Of a stretch of DNA of 64,000 nt, positions 10,661-19,533 are shown piece after piece. The number at the start of each line of letters is the position of its first letter. The stretch's first letter is position 1. The notes below the pieces were generated by a model, which was not told the origin of the DNA, did no database searches, and saw only the letters and a program-made list of their open reading frames with translations. The position numbers were made by a program, and so were the translations under genes. Source of the DNA: Magicicada septendecula (lineage: Eukaryota; Arthropoda; Insecta; Hemiptera; Cicadidae); the NCBI GenBank assembly GCA_034769895.1, contig CM068374.1:358135434-358199433 (forward strand), given 5' to 3'.

Positions 10661-10991
10661 ATACATACAATTGGGGGGGGTTTGCCCCTTAAGAGTGAAA
10701 GTTTTTAAAACCGTTTCTTAGTGAGCACCTAAGACCTATGATGAAGCTATGTTCAAAGTTTCATTGATATCCATTCAGTAGTTTTTGCTCTACGTTGATT
10801 CTATGTCAGTCAGTCAGGCAAACTTTCCCCCCTTTTTCCCCCTTTAAAGGTCGAATTTCCAAAAATCCCTTCTTAGCGGATACCTACTCCCTATGAGGAA
10901 TCTACCTGCCAAATTTCAAGTTTGTAGCATTTATACTTTCTGAGATTTCGTGATTAATCAGTGAGTGGTATTTCGCTTTTATATATATAGA
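10661..10991 (-). repeat. Helitron 5' terminal region
   Basis: On the minus strand it begins TCTATATATATAAAAGCG, followed by AAATACCACTCACTGATTAA and CACGAAATCTCAGAAAGTAT. This has the form of 5' ends of abundant insect Helitrons. The TC at 10991-10990 is preceded by A. The remainder is leader with C/T runs and CAGTCAGTCAG. No coding sequence. Confidence 0.75.
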
Positions 10992-11259
10992 TATATATAT
11001 AAACATCATACTTCTCCCCCTTTTTGGTCTTTTTATTAATGAACCACCTAATGGGTTTAGTATATAATGTAAATTTACAAACAAACAATTAAATACATTT
11101 GTACTGTATAGTACAACAAACATGAGGTTACACCCAGAAATAAGTCAACACAATTTTTTCACAAATTGTGATGAAACCATAAGAATAGGGGATTACATGA
11201 ATAACATGAACAAATTGATTGATACATGTACTGTATTTTAATGAATGACAAGTAAACAT
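10992..11259. other. AT-rich spacer, probable 3' flank of the hAT gene
   Basis: A TA-repeat followed by AT-rich sequence with polyadenylation-like AATAAA/TTTATT words. It separates the Helitron 5' end from the stop of the hAT transposase. No hAT terminal inverted repeat could be found here. Confidence 0.4.
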
Positions 11260-14037
11260 TTAAAAACATACTTTTCTAGCTTTTAGCTTAGCAAAGTCTT
11301 TCAAAATTAAATCAGTATCGATAGTGTTTAGAATTTGGTTTTCAATCGCCAACGTTGCTAATCCGCTTAGTTGGTCCTGACAAATGGTTGACCGCAGGTA
11401 GTTTTTTATTATCTTCAGTTTTGAAAAACTCCTTTCTCCGCTGGCCACTGATATTGGGAGGGTAAGCAGAATTCTTAAGGCAACAAACACATTGGGAAAA
11501 ATGTCAATTATACTGTTTGTTGTGAGGTAAGATAATGTTGTCTCGGGGCAACTATCTTTGGACAACATTGGAGCTAAAATGATGATTTCCCTCAGCAGTT
11601 CCTCCCCATTGATGTCACTCTTATCATCTGCCGTCAATACTGACTGTAGGTTTCTGCACTGTTCTCTGATTGCATCTTTTTCACATTTCTCTAATTGTTT
11701 GATGTCATAGAGAAATTGAAAAGGTTTGCTGTGGTTTTCCATTTGTTCAAACCTCTCTGTTAATGAATTTATTAGTGTCGAGGACAAAAAAAAAAATTTA
11801 CTTTGAAAGATTCCTTCCCAGACTTCACGGGTTCATCATCTTTACCCTCATATGAAAATTGTCTTTTAGTCTTCCTTGGCCTCACCACAACTTCATCAGT
11901 GAATTCTGGACTGATTCCCAGTTTTTCGGCCAGTTCCTTTGCGTCTGTAATGACACTATTAAGTCCATTTTCCGACCTCATATTGTCCAAAAATGTGTTC
12001 ACACTTTCAATTAGCTTCAAAGCGCTCTGCAGATTGACTACTTTCCTCTGTAGTGTTTTGCTTACTAAGTTTATTCTAAACAAAACATCATACCAAGTGA
12101 TTAAACAGCAGAGGAATCGGAAATCTGTTAGTTTCTTGGCAATGCCAATAGCTGTAATTTTCCCAAAAGCATCAATCTTGGCATCTGTAGTAGCTTTATA
12201 GACAGCGTCGTACACTTCATCAATGTGGTATCGCAAAGGTTCAAGGGCATCTATCCTGCTCTCCCAGCGGGTTTCACTTAGAGGTTTTACAGTCAAATTT
12301 GTGATATGATTTGTTAATATGTTCTATCTATGAGTAGATCCAGAAAAAAAATTATAAATCTCTTGAACAATACTGAAGAAGTTTACAGCTACAATGCAGG
12401 AAAGGGCTGCATCATTGACAACTAGGTTTAGTGAGTGGCTTCCACAAGGGACGAAAAAGGCCCGTGGGTTGAGGTCAAGAATCCTTTTTTGAACGCCCAC
12501 ATTTTTCCCCTTCATGTTTGACCCATTATCATACCCTTGGCCACGCATATTTTGTAAGGGTATTCCTCTTTTTGACAGCTCGTCTAACAAGCAGGCTGTT
12601 AACCCCTCACCAGATGTTTCTGAGACCTGAACAAATCCAAGGAAGTGTTCCCTCACGATTACTTCTTTTCCTGACACTGCATGAACAAACCGAACTACTA
12701 TCGTCATTTGTTCTTTGCCACTTACGTCAGGAGTGCAGTCGAGAATAATAGAATAATATGTAGCTTTCTGCAGTTCACTTAATATGTGTTCATTAACTTT
12801 ACAAGAAAGTAGAGCAATGAACTCATTTTGAATTTGTTTGCTTAAATAATTTACATGACTTTCTTTGGAAGTTATCCTGCGAAGATGTTCAGAAAGAACA
12901 GTGTCAAATCTAGAAATGTGTTCTACTAGTTTTAAAAAGTTTCCATTATTTTCTTTGCAATCGTATCACTTGTACCATGAAAAGCTAACCCTTGAGTTCC
13001 AAGGAACTGCACTATGCAAAGAAGTCGCTTCAAAACTTCATACCAGTGTTCAGTTTCAGATTTAATGATACGTTGGTTCTGATCATCAATGGTTTTGCCT
13101 AACCGCAACCTTTGGAAAAGTTCTCGATAAGAAAGGGAAGCTTTTATGTGAGAAGGTGACTTTTCTTGGTGGCGTAAAAACGTTGACATGTTTTGCCAAT
13201 CAGAGTACCCCTCTGTTCCAGAAAGGGATATATCATCATTACTAAAGAGCTTGCAAAAAAAACAAAATATTGAATTTTTTGATGTTGAGTACACGAGCCA
13301 TTCCCTGGCAATTTCTTCTCCATTCGAGCCATTCCCTGGCAATTTCTTCTCCATTCGGTAATTTCGTTTTGTAATTGGCAACTGTGAACCTTCTGCCTGA
13401 GCTACTGTCAATAGGAAAATTAAAATTTTTAACCTGTACAGGGCCTTTTCGACAAGTATTTGACAAATGTCATCTGTAATTTTGGCTGGCCACTCTCTGC
13501 AGTCTTGAAGTGAGTTCAATGATGGTGATGGAATGACCACATTTCCCTCGGAATCAGAATTCTGAAACATATATTTACGCAATAATAATGATACAGCTTT
13601 GATTGAACGAGATGCATTAATAATAGGCTAGTTGTTTAAACATTAAATATAAATATGTAAATTATTGTAAAATCGCTTGGCTTAAAAATTTTTTAAATAG
13701 TTTGTGCAAAACACTAAAAAATTGTATAGCCTACATTGGTTATTAGGCCTAAGTATTAGTATTTTGCTAAACATATATATGGTTAAGGTTAAGATTTTAT
13801 TTACTAAACTAATACTAATAAATGCACTCTTACCTGCAGTGTATGCTGTTCAACGTTTTGAGGTTCAAGTTCAACGCTGCTTTCAACGAAAGAAGGCTCA
13901 GCTTCAGCATCAGCACTAAATGGTTCTGATCTAAAGAAAAATTTACTCATTGCTTTGGCCTGCTTTTGGTCTTCTCTTTCCATATTTGCTTTGCGTTTTC
14001 TATAAAACGTACCCGAAGGCTTCTTTTTTTCCGCCAT
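11260..14037 (-). pseudogene. hAT-superfamily transposase gene (ZMYM1-like, TTF zinc finger), decayed
   Basis: Minus-strand gene in at least five frame segments. Exon 1 (13834-14037) starts MAEKKKPSGTFYRKRKANME. A 272-bp intron (13562-13833) has donor CTGCAG|GTAAGA and acceptor TTTCAG|AATTC. Exon 2 holds the TTF-type zinc-finger region (SIFCFFCKLFS, TEGYSDWQNMSTFLRHQEKS), then a DUF4371-like RNase H core (RGQGYDNGSNMKG; FVPCGSHSLNLVV), and ends in the hAT dimerisation region (ASGERSFSKLKIIKNYLRST; GLATLAIE). Frame breaks lie near 13445, at a 31-bp tandem duplication (about 13303-13364), around 12930-12710, at 12300-12324 and at 11772-11787. It could be a domesticated ZMYM1-like gene, but the breaks argue for a dead transposon. 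Confidence 0.82.
13303..13364 (-). repeat. 31-bp tandem duplication inside the hAT gene
   Basis: GAGCCATTCCCTGGCAATTT followed by CTTCTCCATTC occurs twice in direct succession. A 31-bp step shifts the frame, which explains why the zinc-finger region is split over different frames. Each copy encodes NGEEIAREWL, normally present once at this place in the family. Confidence 0.85.
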
Positions 14038-14636
14038 GATATTATTGATATTGCCTTACTATTTATACTGAGTACTGACATAAACGATGTCGATAAACAC
14101 ATAAACTCACTAGTGTTAATCCTATAAGTTATTTTATTAAAGAGTAATTATTATTATTAAACTGGTTGGTATACACATAAACATTGTATTCACTTGCGAT
14201 CCGCGTCACTCACGACTCACTGGATACTCATAACAAAGAATTAACCGGACAGACAGACAGTTGGTGTATGTATTGCACTTGTTTTGTTGACACTGTACTG
14301 TTGGGTTGTTGAGGTCAGGTTTCGTGTTGTGACAGGAAAATATTGTGCGCGCATGCGCATCTCAAGCAATGAGTGAGTCACCACACCACCTCCTGGTTGT
14401 CAACAATAACAAATACAAGGCAGCCGCCGAGCGTCTGCTCTAGTATGACACCACACAAGCGGTACAAGTAGTAGCGTTGAAGCAAAGTAGTTGTTTTTGC
14501 AGGCGCTCTTTTAAGTATGTTACAAATCGATGTCCTTGGCGCTTCGTTTCATTTGATTCAAACACGCTAAATAGTAAGTGCTGAGCACTGTTAAATAAAA
14601 TAGCTGTATTTAATACTTAAAAAAAATTGTAGGTAT
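14038..14636. other. intergenic, upstream of hAT gene
   Basis: No open frame of interest. It includes a G+C-richer stretch near 14340-14470 with GTGCGCGCATGCGCAT. This could be promoter DNA of the hAT gene or host sequence; nothing decides between them. Confidence 0.3.
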
Positions 14637-14740
14637 TCAGGGGCGCCAAATTTTATATTTCAGTTTCTGCGCGCCGCCGCTTCCCCGCGGCACTTGCGGC
14701 CGCATGTTTCCCATGGCCCTTGCGCCGGCGCTGGCTAAAA
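14637..14740 (+). mobile_element. possible hAT-type terminal fragment, GC-rich
   Basis: CAGGGGCGCCAAATTTTATA has the CAGGGGCG start common among hAT inverted ends and is followed by a strongly GC-rich stretch (CGCGCCGCCGCTTCCCCGCG). It points rightward, away from the hAT gene on the left, and I found no matching inverted end to the right. It is at best a truncated second hAT copy. Confidence 0.25.
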
Positions 14741-14858
14741 GACATTATCATGTCAAAAATTGATGATGCTGTACTACACAGATCAGTTACCTGTACTCAT
14801 CTGACATCTGATGAAACAGATGCTATAATTTGATAATATATTAATATGAAGCATAATG

Positions 14859-15514
14859 GGTAATAGTTCCGATTGACACCCTTGTCTGGAAAAGCCACGA
14901 AACCTGCAAAAACATCGGTTTTTGCAGGTTTTACGCAAACTACAGACCAAAAATAGTGCGGAAGCGGATAATCCGCAAACAATTTTTTTTTTGCAAAAAA
15001 TTCGCAAACATTTATTTTGGGGCCTAAATAACGTAAAAATGCGTTATTTCGTATTTTACATGAAACCTACGTATAAACAAAATTATACATCACTCTTTTT
15101 GAAACAGAAATCAATGGTGTAATGTCCAACGGAACGTCCGGTGCTGCTCGGCCCGTCGGCGGACCTCAAGTCTATTCACGCGCGCTTGATGTGATGTTCT
15201 GCACAACCGAGTTTTCATGTGGTACTTGCATTTACAAACAGCATGAAGACTACGAGAGTAAATATTTATTAATTGTAACGTTATTCTGCATCTAATATGA
15301 ATAATAGAATACACTATGTAAGGTACGTTATTGTGTTTCAGTGTTGTATTGCTATAAGTAAGTTTGCATTTTTTTTCGCAACTTGAAAATAAAAAGTTAA
15401 AGTTTTTCGTTTTTGGACCTAGGCTTGACCTGTAGTTTACGTAGAAACACAAAAAACCCGTTTTTTTAGGTTTCGTGGCTTTTTCAGACAAGGGTGTCCA
15501 TCGGAACTATTACC
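14859..15514. mobile_element. MITE with long terminal inverted repeats
   Basis: The ends are inverted copies of about 50 bp: GGTAATAGTTCCGATTGACA then CCCTTGTCTGGAAAAGCCAC on the left, and on the right the reverse complement of GGTAATAGTTCCGATGGACA then CCCTTGTCTGAAAAAGCCAC. Taking TA (14861-14862 and 15511-15512) as target duplication gives a 648-bp element, as in Tc1/mariner-derived MITEs. Inside the left end is a perfect 14-bp hairpin (AAACCTGCAAAAAC, ATCG loop). A 126-codon minus frame inside lacks any recognisable domain and is unlikely to be a gene. Confidence 0.75.
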
Positions 15515-16132
15515 GTTCAGTTACTTTGCTGTATCCCAACTAAGTGGATTATAATTACTGCCAGTTTGGATTGGAATTCACATTAAACATAACTCACCTT
15601 ATGGACGGATATTATTTACTTAAAAAAAAACTCTTATTTGTTTATCATAAGATTAACTCTTATTTGTTTCAGTCCACTCAAAAATAGATGTATTTATCTA
15701 ATGTTTTTAACTTATTTGGATGCATCCATAATATTTTCAATACAACATTCGAAATTCGGATTTATCAACAGCCACTGCCTTTCGTAGTTTCATGTTGATG
15801 TACCTCAATTTCATAACTTAAGTTTTTCTGTAGGCCTATTTAAAATCTAATATTACTTCAAATTCATAATATATTTTAGGTCAACCATGTCAATGCGAAA
15901 AATAAAGCTCAATTAATTCGGTTTATTTACAATATTTTATCATGGTAAAATATCTTTTATATCCATTTTGCAAAATGGAATGTTTTCAAAACAATAAACA
16001 TGGTAATAAACAATATGGCCGTGGTGTATACAAGATAACAGCAGGGAGAGCCAGAGCAGTTGTTTTTGTACTTTTTAGGTTATGAAGTTGTGCAAGGGTG
16101 TATATAAGAAACAAAATAGAAGCGTTTAGATA
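15515..16132 (+). other. upstream region / 5' UTR of the HAP40-like exon
   Basis: AT-rich non-coding DNA. The last about 110 bp is less AT-rich and lacks repeat signatures, and probably holds the transcription start and 5' UTR of the exon at 16133. No TATA or initiator can be assigned with confidence. Confidence 0.35.
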
Positions 16133-16194
16133 ATGGCAGATTCTTCCAGTGATTTTCTTTCGCAGTACAAGTCCATCTCGAGTAAACTAAAAAA
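16133..16194 (+). CDS. first coding exon of a HAP40 (F8A1)-like host gene
   Basis: ATG opens a short frame reading MADSSSDFLSQYKSISSKLKK, broken within the last Lys codon (AA|) by the splice donor GTAAGG at 16195. Vertebrate HAP40, the 40-kDa huntingtin-associated protein, has a similar N-terminal segment: an acidic start, DFL.RY..VSNKLKK, then continuing in RFLRKPN. HAP40 binds and stabilises huntingtin. The match is short and recalled, not searched. No exon 2 was seen between here and the right edge on the plus strand, so the intron would exceed 47 kb, or the exon is cut off from its gene. The frame, good donor and low repeat content around it support a real exon. Confidence 0.55.
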
Positions 16195-17713
16195 GTAAGG
16201 TTTGTTCTCAAAATTGTAATTACTTTTATCTGTACATTTTGTGGTGGGTATGTTTTATAGTTCTAAGTAAACATAAGACTACTGAGTACTGACATTCAAT
16301 CGATGTTTTCAAACTACATAATGTTAAAAAATTAATTAATATTTATGTGTATTGTAATGATTATCTGTCACACTGCTTAGATAACACAAGTAGGTAACCT
16401 ATGAAGAAAATCAAGCTTATAAGTAGTAAAACGTTCAAGAATTTTACATTTTTCAGTCGATAGTTTATGTTGTGAAAAAAGTCGCATGTATTTCACGTCT
16501 TTTCTGTGTCGTCTTTGTTACGAGTCACAGATTTTTCAGTCTATTAACTAGTTCTTGAAAAAAAAAAGAATTTGACTCGTAAACGAATCATTTGTCAAAT
16601 TAAAGTCTGGAACAAAATGGATATTGGTAATACATAATTACGTTGATGATGGTATTCAAATCAATAAATATAAAAAGGCGTTTTACCCAATATTCAGTCA
16701 TAGTTTTGTTGAATTGGAGACTGTGAACAAAGCACCTGTGATTCTATGTTAAAATCCTACAAGACTCAGAAATTAATACTGTCCTGTATAATTAAAATAC
16801 AGAATACTGGTAACACACTGGCGCATAAAACTTATGGTATGAATTAAAGCGGTTTGTGTACTTTGTACCACTTGTTGATGTATAAAGAAAATCTTTTTTC
16901 ACAAAGATCTATTATGAAGGATGGGAAGAGAAACTTTAATGGTATGTCCAAACATTCACAGGATTTATATATTGATGATATTCTAAAAATCACTAAGTTT
17001 GAATTGAAAAATTCGGTTTTAAAACCAGAATTGCAACTGACATCACATAATATAATGTTGTCTTAGTTTCCTTAGTTGAACTTTCAAAGTATAGGATGGA
17101 TCTTGAGTTCAACTGAGGTTTATGTAATTCTTCTGAAAGTAGCTTTCAATCTGATACAGAGGGCACAGAGACGAGACAGATTGATGCCGAACAGAAAACC
17201 AGTCATAAAAACAAACTAATTTTTCAGCTATTTATTACTCTGTGTGTAACACACAGTGTGTAAACTTGTTTGGGCTTATTAGATCTATTGCTCCATCTTG
17301 TATGAGGACTTTGCGACCAAGTAAAAACCTCCGTAGGACACAGTAGCGGGTTGTAACCCATATGTTGAGAATCGTGTTATAGCATTATATTAATCAAGTG
17401 TTACACTGGCTATTCTCAACCTTTTTACTTTGAGATAACTCATCGTCATCATCTATTCTGAGGATTAGGCTCCATCGCCCATTCCGACCCCACACAGTTC
17501 ACTTGTCCTTTTTGATTCACATGTTTTGACTGCCCCAAACTACGCTATCCTCTTGCAACATAACGCAGCACCCGCTTCACTATGTGAGTTGTAGTAGTGG
17601 GCTGTATATTTCTATATATACAGTAGACAGCAGTTGTTTTGGCAGAAATTGTTTTATCTGATAGAACATGGAAATAATTTACTTAGATGATAAATGGTTA
17701 TTCCCTTCTGAAT
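16195..17713 (+). other. putative intron, no gene seen
   Basis: AT-rich DNA between the exon donor and the PLE1 target duplication. It contains a short inverted pair (GTTGAGAATCGTG near 17362 and GCTATTCTCAAC near 17410) and a stretch near 17445-17520 that looks SINE- or MITE-like in composition but cannot be assigned. A 70-codon frame at 16854-17066 shows no domain. Confidence 0.4.
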
Positions 17714-17724
17714 GGTATAATTTT
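17714..17724. repeat. target site duplication of PLE1, left
   Basis: GGTATAATTTT, repeated at 21918-21928 directly after the right end of PLE1. Eleven identical bases. Confidence 0.75.
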
Positions 17725-17822
17725 AATACATTTTAGGTTAGTTGTCTCCAAGTCGCTTATATTAATATAATAGATATTTACCATATATCCGTCGTGCGAC
17801 TTCGTTTTTCTCGTCTTATTTT

Positions 17823-17854
17823 GACGCGTTTCGGCAACGAATTGCCATCTTCAG
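17823..17854 (-). ncRNA. hammerhead ribozyme, PLE1 inverted copy
   Basis: Minus strand: CTGAAGA, stem II GGCAA-TTCG-TTGCC, then GAAA and the palindrome ACGCGT with C as the cleavage base. These are the conserved hammerhead core elements in order. Penelope-like elements are known to carry type I hammerheads with very short helix III. Confidence 0.7.
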
Positions 17855-18095
17855 AATCTTAATCACTCATATGAGATCGTTAAAAAATTAAAAACACTAA
17901 AATCATTACGGTAAAAGTGCACTTTTACGATATTGGAAACTCACAGACGCGAACATGAAAGTTTATGTTTCTCGCGTGGACTATATCGATCGACTGCTTT
18001 CGCGTGGACAATATCGATCAACTGATTCACTGTTTATATAGCCACTGATAAACCTGTTTTGCTTATTATAGCCCATATGTACTGTGACATTTCAT

Positions 18096-19533
18096 TTACT
18101 GGCGCCCGTGTGCAAGTATTGCCGTGTCGTACAACATGTTATGTGAAAATGTAAGTTTATCATTCAAGACATAATCACTGTTGATTTTGACGGCTTTATA
18201 TATTTCGTATTCCTCAAGCGCGTCCATGTATTTTCCTTTCCTGCAGCAATGCAAAGGCTGGAAATTTGTCTCAAAATCACTGTAGTTATGATTACATAGT
18301 ATCAGGTGCCTGGCAAAATTAGATGTTGTTTTATGTAATTCCCTTCTGGGAAGATGTTCGTTATATCTTTCTTCAAATGGTCTGCCTGTTTGGCCTATGT
18401 AGAACATGTCGCATGAGCTGCAATTCATCTTGTATACGCCGGTTCTTTTTCTTTCTGGTATACTGTTTTTTCGGCTAAGAAGTCTCTGAATGTTGTTATT
18501 TGTACGAAAGGTTACAATTACATGGTGTTTCTTGAGTTCGTTAACTAGAATATTTGGTAAAATGTTTGTGTAATCTGCAGATATGTATTTATTAACCGGA
18601 AGTGTGTTATCATTGTTCGACTTTTTTATTTTCTTCTCTTTGTGTTTACTTATTAATTTATCCACTAATGAACTTTTATATCCATTAGCCGCTGCTATGT
18701 GCTTGATGGTATTAACCTCTTCAATGTAGTCTTTTTCACTTAACGGTATAGTTAGCAATCTATGCACAAAACTATTGTAAGCTGCCATTTTATGCGAGGT
18801 GGGATGATATGAATCGGCATGAATTGTGACGTCCGTTGTTGTGGCCTTTCTATAGATTTTAAATTGAAGTTTTCCTTTGTTTTTTAAAAATGGTTAAATC
18901 TAAGAAATTTAATTGATTTTCTTCTTCTATTTCAGATGTGAATTTAATCTTATGGTGTATGCTGTTTATGTGACTATTTAAGTTTTGTATTTGCCTTTTT
19001 GTTCCATTAAATATCATAAACGTATCGTCGACGTATCTACAATAAAAAATGATTTTATTCTTGTATAATTTATTCGATATTATGTTCATATTCTCATAAT
19101 AATTTAAATATATATCAGCTAATAGTCCTGACAGTGGCGAACCCATAGCCAGACCGTCATCTTGTGTAAAAAACCCGTTGTCAAATGTAAAGTAATTTTG
19201 TTCCAAGACGACTGTAAGTAGTTTTATAAGTTCATTGATTTTTTGCATGCTAAGTTGAGCTACTTCCTTTAAATTGTTATTTACAATTTCTATAGTTTCC
19301 CTCACGGGGATATTAGTGTACAAATTAGTTACGTCTAACGATACTAATTTATATTGTGGTAGTATTTCTATCTTTTTAAGTTTTTCAACAAACTCATAAC
19401 TGTTCTTTATACTGTAATTATTTGCTATCCTGATATTATTCTTAATTAAAGTCACTAACAATTTAGCAGCTTTGTATCCGGGAGCTGTGGTGTAGTTTAT
19501 TACTGGTCTGATTGGTGTACTTTCCTTGTGGAT
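18096..19533 (-). pseudogene. PLE1 reverse transcriptase / GIY-YIG, inverted truncated copy
   Basis: Minus-strand copy of the Penelope protein beginning inside the reverse transcriptase (from IHKESTPIRPVINYTT) and running to the normal C-terminus. It contains DGLAMGSPLSG, RYVDDTF and the GIY-YIG nuclease (TGVYKMNC, FYIGQTGRPFEERYNEHL). An extra T in a homopolymer near 18888 shifts the frame once, just after NFLDLTI; otherwise it matches the plus copy. It is a truncated template switch product and has no start. Confidence 0.88.

Larger units (their letters stand above)
2946..10991 (-). mobile_element. composite Helitron (rolling-circle DNA transposon)
   Basis: On the minus strand the element starts with TC at 10991 (TCTATATATATAAAAGCG) and ends with CTAG at 2946. 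A hairpin (CCGTAGCGAAGCACGG) lies about 10 bp before the CTAG. The flanks are A on the 5' side and T on the 3' side, as expected for Helitron insertion between A and T. Inside are three joined pieces. Piece C (10991 to about 9296) has leader, Rep N-terminus, a large internal deletion and a helicase C-terminus. Piece B (about 9295 to 3540) has OTU, Rep and helicase. Piece A (about 3500 to 2946) has a second helicase C-terminus and the true 3' end. A and C are about 95% alike and B is more distant. Whether the outer ends mobilise the whole is inference. Confidence 0.8.

Noticed and set aside
10125..10692. Long frames on both strands encoding a repeated LLLNHWTDFNQ / WLKSVQWFRR peptide
   Set aside because: Product of a stop-free 129-bp tandem repeat; open on both strands, so not evidence of a gene.
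14637..14740. Right end of the hAT gene at 11260-14037
   Set aside because: CAGGGGCG points rightward; an end closing the gene on its left would read as the reverse complement. Kept only as a possible separate fragment.
15111..15491. 126-codon minus-strand frame
   Set aside because: Lies entirely inside the MITE and runs through its inverted end; no domain.
16854..17066. 70-codon plus-strand frame downstream of the HAP40-like exon
   Set aside because: No domain, no splice context and AT-rich random-like composition; treated as chance.
17440..17520. Possible SINE
   Set aside because: No A/B-box pair or tail could be defined; composition alone is not enough.
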